22,377 nucleotides of DNA. It comes from Monoglobus sp964442605 (GTDB taxonomy: Bacteria; Bacillota; Clostridia; Monoglobales; Monoglobaceae). Shown here piece after piece: positions 7,377 to 14,453 of the stretch. The notes under the pieces are model-generated. The model was not told the origin of the DNA and did not search any database. It saw only the letters and a list, made by a program, of their open reading frames with translations. A program made the position numbers and the translations under genes. The DNA lies in contig CAYTZR010000032.1 of NCBI GenBank assembly GCA_964442605.1, positions 1-22,377 on the forward strand. The letters are read 5' to 3'. Each line of letters opens with the position of its first letter. The stretch's first letter is position 1.

Positions 7377-8018
7377 TCATATAAATTTTATCAGCTCTTC
7401 CGGCGTGCTTATTATCTTCCTCGCGCCGTTTTTAACTAAGAAATCCCTGTCTCTAAATCCCCAATCCACAATCACACAATCCATTTCAGCGTTTTGAGCA
7501 GTCCTGATGTCCACATCGGAGTCGCCCACATATATACATTCATCAACAGTAGAATTGAGCTCATTCAGAGTCTCAAATATAACATCGGGCGCAGGCTTTC
7601 TCTTTACTTTTTCGCGCTCACCCACAGCAAAATCGATATATCCCGAAAAGTATTTGTCCGCAAGACGCTTAACGGCGGTATCATTTTTGTTTGAAACTAT
7701 GGCGGTCTTTATCCCGCTCTTTCTCAGCTTCTTTAAAAGCTCCGTAATTCCGTTATACGGATGTGTTTTTTCCATACAATGCTCTGAATAATAAGACTTA
7801 AACTCTCCAAATACATCGTAAAAATCAGGATTATCCTTTCCTTTCGGAATACTCAAAGCAATAAGGTTCATTATTCCGTTTCCGACAAAAGCGGTTACTT
7901 CCTCTATTGAGCGGCGCGGATATCCGTACTCCGACAAGGCATGGTTCACACCGTCCGCCAAATCCTCAATTGTATTTAAAAGGGTACCGTCTAAATCAAA
8001 TATTACTGTGTTTTTCAT
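7377..8018 (-). CDS. HAD-superfamily phosphatase (phosphoglycolate-phosphatase-like)
   Basis: This is a 213-residue haloacid-dehalogenase-family hydrolase. Motif I is FDLDGTLLNT with nucleophile D8 and acid D10. A helical cap follows (about 16-80), then motif II (IVSNKND), the motif III lysine (KRKPAPDVI) and motif IV GDSDVD. The cap and spacing resemble phosphoglycolate phosphatase Gph and pyrophosphatase PpaX; the substrate cannot be fixed from sequence. The start at 8018 (MKNTVIFDLDGT) is chosen because GGGGAG lies five bases upstream and it matches the family. An in-frame ATG at 8075 would add 19 non-homologous residues without a ribosome binding site. Confidence 0.9.
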   Translation of the reverse strand: MKNTVIFDLDGTLLNTIEDLADGVNHALSEYGYPRRSIEEVTAFVGNGIMNLIALSIPKGKDNPDFYDVFGEFKSYYSEHCMEKTHPYNGITELLKKLRKSGIKTAIVSNKNDTAVKRLADKYFSGYIDFAVGEREKVKRKPAPDVIFETLNELNSTVDECIYVGDSDVDIRTAQNAEMDCVIVDWGFRDRDFLVKNGARKIISTPEELIKFI

Positions 8019-8081
8019 GTCTGCTCCCCGCTTTTCAATAGGATGCGAAAGCCCGTATTCACAAAAGGCTTTCATAGATAT

Positions 8082-8110
8082 ATCATATCACAAACTTATA
8101 CCAACCGCAA
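8082..8110 (-). promoter_or_regulatory. Promoter of the HAD phosphatase gene
   Basis: On the minus strand TTGCGG (8110-8105), 17 nt, TATGAT (8087-8082) with a TGn extension. The -35 lies in one arm of an inverted repeat: CAACCGC (8102-8108) and GCGGTTG (8133-8139), 24 nt apart, within the divergent region shared with sigG. Confidence 0.65.
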
Positions 8111-8119
8111 ATATTATTT

Positions 8120-8148
8120 GAATATTATTCCCGCGGTTGCAAATACTG
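8120..8148 (+). promoter_or_regulatory. Possible forespore (sigma-F/G-type) promoter of sigG
   Basis: GAATA (8120-8124), a 17-nt spacer and AATACTG (8142-8148) resemble the sigma-F/sigma-G elements (GNATR and CATNNTA) in known spore formers. No good sigma-A promoter is seen on this strand before sigG. The match is partial and the region AT-rich, so this is a suggestion. Confidence 0.35.
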
Positions 8149-8187
8149 TATACAGAACAAAATTCAAGGAATACAGGAGGCAAGCCA

Positions 8188-8961
8188 ATGGGAAACAATA
8201 AGGTGGAAATCTGCGGAGTAAACACATCAAAGCTGCCCGTGCTTTCCGCAAAGGAAAAACAGGAGCTTTTTGAAAAAATAAAGCAGGGCGACCGAGAAGC
8301 GAGACAACGATTTATATACGGTAACCTAAGGCTGGTGCTCAGCATTCTGAAACGTTTCAGCAACAGAAATGAAAATATTGATGATTTATTCCAGATTGGC
8401 TGTATAGGTTTGATAAAAGCGGTAGAAAATTTTGACACCGATCATAACGTTCAGTTCAGTACCTACGCCGTTCCTATGATAATAGGAGAAATACGAAGGT
8501 ATCTCAGGGATAACAACAGTATCAGAGTAAGCCGTTCAATTCGTGATACCGCATACAAGGCTTTGTCTGTAAAGGAACGGCTTACCAATGAAAAGGGCAA
8601 AGAGCCCGGTATTTCCGAAATAGCGAAAGAGCTTAAGCTGACTCCGGAGGAAGTTTCGGTAGCTCTTGACGCGATAGTAGATCCTGTATCCATGCAGGAG
8701 CCTATATATCACGATGGCTCCGACGCGGTGTTTATTATGGATCAGATTAAGGACGAAAAGAATGCTGACGAGTCATGGCTGGAGAGCATTTCATTAAAAG
8801 AAGCGATAAACCGTCTCGGAGAAAGGGAACAACATATTATCAACCTTCGCTTCTTTCAGGGCAAGACGCAAATGGAGGTAGCCGCGGAAATCGGAATTTC
8901 ACAGGCACAGGTTTCACGTCTTGAAAAAAACGCTCTTAACAATATGAGAAAAAATTTATAA
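8188..8961 (+). CDS. sigG: RNA polymerase sporulation sigma factor SigG
   Basis: Sigma-G directs late gene expression in the forespore during endospore formation. The 257-residue product opens with the diagnostic NKVEICGVNTSKLPVL (4-19), the sigma-G-specific N-terminus. Region 2 follows (NLRLVLSILKRF, DDLFQIGCIGL and STYAVPMIIGEIRRYLRDNNSIRVSRS), then region 3, and region 4 with the helix-turn-helix RFFQGKTQMEVAAEIGISQAQVSRLEK (221-247). The ATG at 8188 has AGGAGG upstream and fits the family, so the longer frame from 8137 is not used. In Bacillus sigG follows spoIIGA-sigE; neither is here. dacF lies 18 nt downstream on the same strand. Confidence 0.96.
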   Translation: MGNNKVEICGVNTSKLPVLSAKEKQELFEKIKQGDREARQRFIYGNLRLVLSILKRFSNRNENIDDLFQIGCIGLIKAVENFDTDHNVQFSTYAVPMIIGEIRRYLRDNNSIRVSRSIRDTAYKALSVKERLTNEKGKEPGISEIAKELKLTPEEVSVALDAIVDPVSMQEPIYHDGSDAVFIMDQIKDEKNADESWLESISLKEAINRLGEREQHIINLRFFQGKTQMEVAAEIGISQAQVSRLEKNALNNMRKNL

Positions 8962-8979
8962 AAGAAAAGAGGAACTATT

Positions 8980-10173
8980 ATGATTACAAAATATAAAAAT
9001 ACCATACTGCGCTTTTTAGCCGCCGTTTTTGCGGCTTTGATATTCACGCAAACTGCCGTATTCGCTGAAAATATCGACATTGCGGCACAGGTGGATACAG
9101 ATGTTTCGGCTCCGCTTGTTACAGGCAAATCCGGAATACTTATAGAGCCTGCCTCCGGCAATGTGCTGTATGAATTTAATCCTGATGAAAGGCTGCAAAT
9201 TGCCAGCGTCACAAAGGTGATGACAATGCTTCTGATATTCGAGGCGCTGGACAGCGGAAAAATCCGCTATGATGATATGGTCAGCGCAAGCGAACACGCG
9301 GCTTCTATGGGAGGCTCGCAGGTATATCTGGAACCCGGCGAACAAATGAGTGTCGATGATATGTTGAAAGCCATCGCTATTTCCTCGGGCAACGACGCCG
9401 CTGTAGCTATGGCGGAATTTGTAGGCGGCAGCGAGGAGGCTTTTGTTGAAATGATGAACAAAAAAGCGGAAGCATTGGGCTGTGAAAATACTCACTTCTG
9501 CAACTGCAACGGGCTTGATGAACCTGACGAGCATTACAGCTCCGCGAGAGATGTCGCAAAAATTTCATGTGAGCTTATAAAGCACTCCGATGTGTTTAAT
9601 TATACCACAACATGGATGGACTCTCTGCGTAACGGAAGCTTTGGGCTTTCCAACACCAACAAGCTGCTTAAAACCTATAACGGTGCAACCGGTCTGAAAA
9701 CCGGCTCCACAAGCAAGGCTCTGTATTGTCTGTCCGCCTCTGCCGAAAGAAACGGCGTAAGCCTGATTGCCGTTGTTCTCGGCGCTCCCGGCACCGCCGA
9801 GCGTTTCGCAAGCGCGGCAAAGCTCTTAGACTACGGGTTTGCAAACTACGCGGTTGTGCACGGAGACGAACTTCTTGGCTCCATTCCAAATGTGCGGGTT
9901 CAGAGCGGAACGGCAGACTCCGTGCCCGTGCTGGTTGAAGGGAATACAAGCTATATAGTTAAAAAAGGTAATGAAGATAAAGTCGAATACGAAATAAATA
10001 TTAACTCAATCTGCACCGCTCCTATAAGAAGCGGAGATATTTTAGGCAATGTAGTATTTAAAATAGACGGTCAAAAAATCGGCGAAAATAATATAACCGC
10101 TATATCCGATGTTCCCAAAATAACCTTTTTTGAGATGTTTATGAAAAACGTGAAAAAATATTTCAGCGTCTAA
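8980..10173 (+). CDS. dacF: D-alanyl-D-alanine carboxypeptidase, DacF/PBP5 type
   Basis: This penicillin-binding protein trims the terminal D-Ala from peptidoglycan stem peptides and so sets crosslinking, here plausibly of the spore cortex. The 397-residue protein has a signal peptide (about 1-29, ending TAVFA), then the serine peptidase S11 motifs: SVTK (76-79, nucleophile S76), SGN (136-138) and KTG (240-242). A C-terminal beta domain follows (about 290-375) and a last amphipathic segment (FFEMFMKNVKKYF) that can tether it to the membrane. It follows sigG by 18 nt with its own AGAGGA site, so the two are probably co-transcribed. In Bacillus dacF sits before the spoIIA operon, which favours a sporulation role; the symbol rests on that and on similarity. 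Confidence 0.9.
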   Translation: MITKYKNTILRFLAAVFAALIFTQTAVFAENIDIAAQVDTDVSAPLVTGKSGILIEPASGNVLYEFNPDERLQIASVTKVMTMLLIFEALDSGKIRYDDMVSASEHAASMGGSQVYLEPGEQMSVDDMLKAIAISSGNDAAVAMAEFVGGSEEAFVEMMNKKAEALGCENTHFCNCNGLDEPDEHYSSARDVAKISCELIKHSDVFNYTTTWMDSLRNGSFGLSNTNKLLKTYNGATGLKTGSTSKALYCLSASAERNGVSLIAVVLGAPGTAERFASAAKLLDYGFANYAVVHGDELLGSIPNVRVQSGTADSVPVLVEGNTSYIVKKGNEDKVEYEININSICTAPIRSGDILGNVVFKIDGQKIGENNITAISDVPKITFFEMFMKNVKKYFSV

Positions 10174-10184
10174 AATACGACATA

Positions 10185-10225
10185 AATAAGCGTATCACTA
10201 TTTTTAATGATACGCTTATTTTTTT
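10185..10225 (+). terminator. Terminator of sigG-dacF
   Basis: AATAAGCGTATCA (10185-10197) and TGATACGCTTATT (10208-10220) make a perfect 13-bp stem with a 10-nt AT loop, followed by five more T. Two additional copies of the 3' arm follow. Confidence 0.9.
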
Positions 10226-10259
10226 GATACGCTTATTTTTTAATACGCTTATTTTTTTG
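10209..10259 (+). repeat. Three tandem 17-bp copies of the terminator 3' arm
   Basis: gatacgcttattttttt (10209-10225), gatacgcttatttttta (10226-10242) and atacgcttatttttttg (10243-10259). Each holds the ATACGCTTATT core that pairs with the single 5' arm at 10185-10197, and each ends in its own T run. Confidence 0.95.
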
Positions 10260-10284
10260 ATTTTAATATAAAATCGGCTTTGAC

Positions 10285-12912
10285 TTATCTTTGTGTAATA
10301 GCCGCCTGTGCAGCTGCAAGTCTCGCAATCGGAACACGGAAAGGTGAGCACGATACATAGTCAAGACCTATTTTGTTGCAGAACTCAACGGACGCAGGAT
10401 CGCCTCCATGCTCGCCGCAGATACCGACATGAAGCTCCGGTCTTACCGGCTTTGCCAGCTTTATAGCCATCTCCATGAGCTTTCCTACACCGCTCTGGTC
10501 AAGCTTTGCGAACGGATCATTTTCGAAAATCTTAGCATCATAGTACGCGTCTAAGAACTTGCCCGCGTCATCTCTTGAAAAGCCATAGGTCATCTGTGTC
10601 AAGTCGTTTGTACCAAAGCAGAAGAACTCGGCTTCTGTTGCTATTTCATCAGCAAGCAGCGCGGCTCTCGGTATTTCTATCATTGTGCCAACCTGATATT
10701 TAAGATCCGCACCTGCCGCAGCGATTTCCGCATCAGCAACCTCAACAACAACATTCTTTACAAACTTAAGCTCTTTTACATCGCCAACCAGAGGAATCAT
10801 TATTTCGGGAACAATGTTCCAATCCGGATGTGCCTTTTTTACATTTATAGCTGCCCGTATAACGGCGCTTGTCTGCATCTTCGCTATTTCCGGATATGTT
10901 ACCGCAAGGCGGCAGCCTCTGTGTCCCATCATCGGGTTGAACTCATGCAGTGAAGCGATTATTGCCTTTATTGCGTCAACGCTCTTGCCCTGTGTCTTAG
11001 CCAGCGCCTCAATGTCTGCCTCCTCGGTGGGAACAAATTCATGAAGCGGCGGATCCAAGAAGCGGATTGTAACCGGATTGCCCTCCAAAGCTTCATACAA
11101 TGCTTCAAAGTCGCCCTGCTGCATCGGGAGAATTTTCGCAAGCGCGGCTTCTCTCTCCTCAACGGTGTCCGAACAAATCATCTCCCTGAAAGCATCTATT
11201 CTGTTGCCGCCGAAGAACATATGCTCTGTACGGCAAAGTCCGATACCCTCTGCACCAAGCTCTCTTGCCCTCTTTGCGTCCTCCGGTGTGTCGGCGTTTG
11301 TTCTTACCTTCATGGTTCTGTACTTGTCAGCCCAGCCCATTATTCTGCCGAAGGTTCCGCTGATTGAAGCGTCAACAGTCGGAATAATTCCGTCATAAAT
11401 ATTACCGGTCGAACCATCGAGTGAAATATAATCTCCCTCGCCGTATGTCTTACCCGCAAGAGTGAACTTCTTGTTATCTTCGTCCATATTTATCTCAGAG
11501 CAGCCCGATACGCAGCAGATACCCATACCGCGCGCAACAACGGCAGCGTGAGATGTCATACCTCCGCGAACCGTCAGGATACCTTGAGCAGCCTTCATGC
11601 CTTCAATATCCTCCGGCGATGTTTCAAGTCTTACCAGAACAACCTTTTCGCCTCTCGCGTTCCACTCCTTTGCATCCTCTGCCGTGAACACAACCTTACC
11701 GCAGGCAGCGCCCGGAGAGGCTGCCAAAGCCTTTGCTGCGGGAGTAACCTTTTTAAGCTCAGCCTGATCGAACTGCGGATGGAGCAATGTATCAAGGTTT
11801 CTGGGGTCTATCATCAAAACAGCTTCTTCTTCTGTAATCATGCCCTCGTCAACAAGATCGCAGGCAATTTTGAGCGCTGCCTGAGCGGTTCTTTTACCGT
11901 TTCTTGTCTGAAGCATATAGAGCTTTTTATCCTCAATGGTAAACTCCATATCCTGCATGTCTCTGTAGTGATTTTCAAGCTTCTTGCATATATCAACAAA
12001 CTGATCATAAACTTCAGGCATAACCTCTTTAAGCTGATCTATCTTCTGCGGTGTACGAACGCCGGCAACAACATCTTCGCCCTGTGCATTCATAAGGAAT
12101 TCACCCATCAAATGCTTCTCGCCGGTAGCAGGATCTCTTGTGAACGCAACGCCGGTACCGGATGTTTCGCCCATGTTACCAAACGCCATCATCTGTACAT
12201 TAACGGCTGTACCCCATGAATAAGGAATATCATTATCACGGCGATATACATTGGCTCTCGGATTATCCCATGAACGGAATACTGCCTTGATAGCGCCGAA
12301 AAGCTGCTCCTTGGGATCTGTCGGGAAATCCGCGCCGACCTTTTCCTTATATTCAGCTTTGAACTGGTCAGCCAGCTTTTTAAGGTCATCGGCAGTAAGT
12401 TCAACATCCTGCGTAATTCCCTTTTCTTCCTTCATCTTATCTATGAGAGCCTCAAAGTACTTCTTGCCGACCTCCATAACAACATCGGAATACATCTGGA
12501 TAAATCTTCTGTAGCAATCCCAAGCCCAACGAGGATTGCCCGACTTTTTAGACATAACCTCAACAACATCCTCATTAAGACCAAGGTTAAGAATTGTGTC
12601 CATCATACCGGGCATAGAGGCTCTCGCGCCCGAACGAACCGATACGAGCAGAGGGTTCTCCTTATCGCCGAACTTCTTGCCTGTAATTTCCTCCATCTTT
12701 GTGATGTTTTCAAGAATTTCAGCCTGTATCTCATCATTGATTTTTCTGCCGTCCTCGTAGTACTGTGTGCAGGCCTCTGTTGAAATTGTGAAGCCCTGAG
12801 GAACAGGCAAGCCAAGCTTTGTCATCTCTGCCAGGTTTGCGCCCTTACCGCCGAGAAGCTCTCTCATTTTTGCGTTACCTTCGCTAAAAAGGTATACAAA
12901 TTTCTTTCCCAT
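10285..12912 (-). CDS. ppdK: Pyruvate, phosphate dikinase
   Basis: PPDK interconverts pyruvate, ATP and phosphate with PEP, AMP and pyrophosphate; in anaerobes it often works glycolytically or replaces pyruvate kinase. The 875-residue protein has the full three-domain layout. The N-terminal ATP-grasp domain carries the GGKGANLAEM start and SVRSGARASMPGMMDT. The swivelling phosphohistidine domain has GGMTSHAAVVARGMG with catalytic H455. The C-terminal TIM barrel has the GLCRTEHMF motif and catalytic C832 in HVGICGEHGG. The ATG at 12912 has AAGGAG about nine bases upstream. No PPDK regulatory protein gene is adjacent. The hairpin at 10185-10220 also lies downstream on this strand. Confidence 0.97.
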   Translation of the reverse strand: MGKKFVYLFSEGNAKMRELLGGKGANLAEMTKLGLPVPQGFTISTEACTQYYEDGRKINDEIQAEILENITKMEEITGKKFGDKENPLLVSVRSGARASMPGMMDTILNLGLNEDVVEVMSKKSGNPRWAWDCYRRFIQMYSDVVMEVGKKYFEALIDKMKEEKGITQDVELTADDLKKLADQFKAEYKEKVGADFPTDPKEQLFGAIKAVFRSWDNPRANVYRRDNDIPYSWGTAVNVQMMAFGNMGETSGTGVAFTRDPATGEKHLMGEFLMNAQGEDVVAGVRTPQKIDQLKEVMPEVYDQFVDICKKLENHYRDMQDMEFTIEDKKLYMLQTRNGKRTAQAALKIACDLVDEGMITEEEAVLMIDPRNLDTLLHPQFDQAELKKVTPAAKALAASPGAACGKVVFTAEDAKEWNARGEKVVLVRLETSPEDIEGMKAAQGILTVRGGMTSHAAVVARGMGICCVSGCSEINMDEDNKKFTLAGKTYGEGDYISLDGSTGNIYDGIIPTVDASISGTFGRIMGWADKYRTMKVRTNADTPEDAKRARELGAEGIGLCRTEHMFFGGNRIDAFREMICSDTVEEREAALAKILPMQQGDFEALYEALEGNPVTIRFLDPPLHEFVPTEEADIEALAKTQGKSVDAIKAIIASLHEFNPMMGHRGCRLAVTYPEIAKMQTSAVIRAAINVKKAHPDWNIVPEIMIPLVGDVKELKFVKNVVVEVADAEIAAAGADLKYQVGTMIEIPRAALLADEIATEAEFFCFGTNDLTQMTYGFSRDDAGKFLDAYYDAKIFENDPFAKLDQSGVGKLMEMAIKLAKPVRPELHVGICGEHGGDPASVEFCNKIGLDYVSCSPFRVPIARLAAAQAAITQR

Positions 12913-12939
12913 TTGTGTTTTCTCCTTATTATTTTATTT

Positions 12940-12985
12940 TCATTAAATTTACAATCTACAAATCATTAAATTTACAATCTACAAA
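12940..12985 (-). repeat. Perfect 23-bp tandem duplication in the ppdK leader
   Basis: The 23-bp unit at 12940-12962 (core cattaaatttacaatctaca) is repeated without change at 12963-12985. The pair fills most of the 80-nt tadA-ppdK gap, ending about 27 nt from the ppdK start. I could not place a convincing promoter in it. Confidence 0.95.
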
Positions 12986-12992
12986 CTTAAAT

Positions 12993-13445
12993 CTACCCGC
13001 GCAGCTCATCAAAAAAATCATTCAAAATCCGCGCGCATTCTTTTTCCATTATGCCGCAATAATATTCAAGCTCAAGTCCTTCCGAATTATCCGCGTTATT
13101 TGAAACAATGTTATTTGAAACAATATAACCGCGTTCACGGTCATAAGCCCCGAAAAACAGCCGCCTTATACGCGACTGGACAACAGCGCCCGTACACATT
13201 AGACACGGCTCAAGCGTGACATAAAGGTCACAATCGTCAAGCCGCCATCTTTGAAGCCTCTTGCACGCTGCCTCAATGGCGGAAATCTCCGCGTGTCTTA
13301 TGGCGCTGGCCTCCGTTTCGCGGGTATTATGTGCCGCTGCCACAACTTGTCCATCCCTGACTATCACGGCGCCAACCGGTACGTCTCCGCTTTTTTTGGC
13401 AATAATCGCCTCTTCAATAGCAAGACGCATAAATCTGTTTTCCAA
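12993..13445 (-). CDS. tadA: tRNA-specific adenosine deaminase TadA
   Basis: TadA converts the wobble adenosine of tRNA-Arg(ACG) to inosine and is usually essential. The 150-residue product has the zinc cytidine/deoxycytidylate-deaminase fold: HAE (51-53; H51 a zinc ligand, E53 the proton shuttle) and PCLMC (80-84; C81 and C84 zinc ligands), with the TadA-like N-terminus MRLAIEEA and GDVPVGAVIV. The start is TTG at 13445, five bases after GGAGG; the next ATG (13430) is too far from that site. Residues 108-117 hold a duplicated IVSNN from a 15-bp DNA duplication, in a surface loop where family members vary. It lies between the HPr-like gene and ppdK on the same strand. Confidence 0.93.
   Translation of the reverse strand: MENRFMRLAIEEAIIAKKSGDVPVGAVIVRDGQVVAAAHNTRETEASAIRHAEISAIEAACKRLQRWRLDDCDLYVTLEPCLMCTGAVVQSRIRRLFFGAYDRERGYIVSNNIVSNNADNSEGLELEYYCGIMEKECARILNDFFDELRG
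13095..13124 (-). repeat. 15-bp tandem duplication inside tadA
   Basis: gttatttgaaacaat (13095-13109) is repeated perfectly at 13110-13124. It is in frame and gives IVSNNIVSNN in the protein. Confidence 0.95.
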
Positions 13446-13486
13446 ACCGACCTCCGATTTAAATACAAATCAAAAACGTACAGGAA

Positions 13487-13512
13487 GCATGACCGGATAA
13501 ATCCGCTCATGC
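13487..13512. other. Interrupted hairpin between the HPr-like gene and tadA
   Basis: GCATGA, a mismatched base, CGGA, a TAAA loop, TCCG, a mismatched base and TCATGC form a nearly perfect dyad. On the minus strand it lies between the HPr-like stop (13539) and the tadA start, followed after about 10 nt by TTTTTG. It could be a weak attenuator or terminator, or an mRNA processing element. Confidence 0.55.
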
Positions 13513-13538
13513 CCTGCCATAGTATTTGCTTCTTTGGT

Positions 13539-13769
13539 TTAACCGATAATGTACGGTTTTATTTCTGCAATAAGAGCCTCGCTGTCGTCAGACTGAATTT
13601 CAACATCAATAGGCTGAGATAAATCAAGACTGAAGATGCCCATGATTGACTTAGCGTCAACAACATATCTGCCTGAAATCAAATCAACATCAAAATCATA
13701 CTTTGTAACGATGTTTACAAAGCTCTTAACATCATTGATTGAAGCTAATGATACCGTAACCTTTTTCAT
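13539..13769 (-). CDS. HPr-like protein lacking the phospho-histidine
   Basis: This 76-residue product has the size and pattern of HPr, the phosphocarrier of the sugar phosphotransferase system. The second half is clear: ISGRYVVDAKSIMGIFSLDLSQPIDVEI matches the HPr stretch around the regulatory serine (S41 here aligns with Ser46). The first half lacks the active-site GLHARPA motif: the equivalent part reads SINDVKSFVNIV, with no histidine anywhere in the protein. It therefore cannot carry PEP-derived phosphate in the usual way. A retained serine with a lost histidine recalls Crh of Bacillus, so a regulatory role is possible but unproven. GGAGGT precedes the ATG by about nine bases. Confidence 0.85.
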   Translation of the reverse strand: MKKVTVSLASINDVKSFVNIVTKYDFDVDLISGRYVVDAKSIMGIFSLDLSQPIDVEIQSDDSEALIAEIKPYIIG

Positions 13770-13819
13770 TTCTTTCTACCTCCGATTTAAAAGATTTTAC
13801 TTTTTAACTTTACTCTTAA

Positions 13820-13848
13820 ATTATATAATTTTATTGCTCATTAGTCAA
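13820..13848 (-). promoter_or_regulatory. Sigma-A promoter of the HPr-like gene
   Basis: On the minus strand TTGACT (13848-13843), a 17-nt spacer and a perfect TATAAT (13825-13820), about 50 nt upstream of the ATG at 13769. It may also drive tadA. Confidence 0.82.
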
Positions 13849-13856
13849 TCAAAAAA

Positions 13857-14021
13857 AATATAATTATTGTATAATTTTCAATGGGTTTTTTTATGCAATT
13901 TTTCCAAAATTTATATTTTCATCTGACAAAAATCTGTAAAATCTTGTATTTTACGCAATAATTTCAAGTTAATTACAGAAAATTTGCAAATCAATATTTT
14001 TATATACTTGTATAAAAAACA
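13857..14021. other. AT-rich gap without a recognisable gene
   Basis: The gap between the HPr-like gene and the rubredoxin runs 13770-14187. Outside the HPr promoter and the terminator structures I see no coding pattern. A perfect dyad, GTAAAAT (13936-13942) and ATTTTAC (13948-13954) around CTTGT, lies about 90 nt upstream of the HPr -35 and could be a regulator site. Nothing else stands out. Confidence 0.5.
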
Positions 14022-14056
14022 GACAAAAACCCGCTTTCACACAGCGGGTTTTTGTC
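14022..14056. terminator. Bidirectional terminator
   Basis: GACAAAAACCCGCT and AGCGGGTTTTTGTC form a perfect 14-bp stem with a 7-nt loop. The A tract in the 5' arm and T tract in the 3' arm make it able to stop transcription from either side. It is the main barrier between the rubredoxin and HPr-like genes on the minus strand. Confidence 0.85.
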
Positions 14057-14102
14057 ATAACATTAGGCTTTAATTAAACTCAAAGAAAAATGTATATCCT
14101 TT

Positions 14103-14126
14103 TTTCCAAAAGATTTTCCAAAAGAT
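14103..14126. repeat. 12-bp tandem duplication
   Basis: tttccaaaagat occurs at 14103-14114 and again at 14115-14126, next to the hairpins downstream of the rubredoxin gene. Confidence 0.92.
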
Positions 14127-14127
14127 G

Positions 14128-14178
14128 TTTCAGACAGCCGGCTTTGTCGGCAGCCTGAAAACAGACGATCCGCGTCTG
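14128..14178 (-). terminator. Paired hairpins after the rubredoxin gene
   Basis: On the minus strand the first hairpin (CAGACG, loop CGGAT, CGTCTG; 14178-14162) starts 10 nt after the rubredoxin stop and is followed by TTTTC. A second stem lies directly beyond it (TTTCAG...CTGAAA outer arms, 14160-14128, with a GCCG/CGGC core). The first is the likely terminator. Confidence 0.7.
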
Positions 14179-14187
14179 CTTTTGGTT

Positions 14188-14346
14188 TTATTCTACAGGA
14201 CTGAATTGATCCTTGCCTACTCCGCAGAGGGGGCATACGAAATCATCCGGTACGTCCTCCCACTTTGTGCCGGGCTCAATCCCGTTATCCGGATCACCTG
14301 CCGCCTCATCGTAAATATAGCCGCAAATATCACAAATGTACTTCAT
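14188..14346 (-). CDS. Rubredoxin
   Basis: Rubredoxin is a small one-iron electron carrier that in anaerobes feeds oxygen- and peroxide-reducing enzymes such as rubrerythrin and flavodiiron proteins. The 52-residue product has the complete family pattern: MKYICDICGYIYDE at the start, PGTKWEDVPDDFVCP in the middle and CGVGKDQF near the end. The iron ligands are C5 and C8 (CDIC) and C38 and C41 (CPLC). The ATG at 14346 has GGAGG seven bases upstream; an ATG directly before it (14349) would add one Met. No redox partner gene is adjacent. Its promoter is fully consensus, so expression could be high when not repressed. Confidence 0.96.
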   Translation of the reverse strand: MKYICDICGYIYDEAAGDPDNGIEPGTKWEDVPDDFVCPLCGVGKDQFSPVE

Positions 14347-14453
14347 CATTTCACCTCCAAGTATTCCGACAATTAAAATGTTTCAAAATATTACTATATT
14401 ACCGTAATAATAATTATGATTATTTAATTAAATTAGTAAAAATTATAGTAACA

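Noticed and set aside
8019..8075. Longer start for the HAD phosphatase
   Set aside because: The ATG at 8075 has no ribosome binding site and lies almost on the predicted transcription start; the extra 19 residues precede the family N-terminus.
10209..10259. CRISPR-like array
   Set aside because: The 17-bp units are directly abutting with no unique spacers; they are copies of a terminator arm.
14125..14376. Plus-strand frame covering the rubredoxin locus
   Set aside because: It is antisense to a complete rubredoxin with all four iron-binding cysteines.
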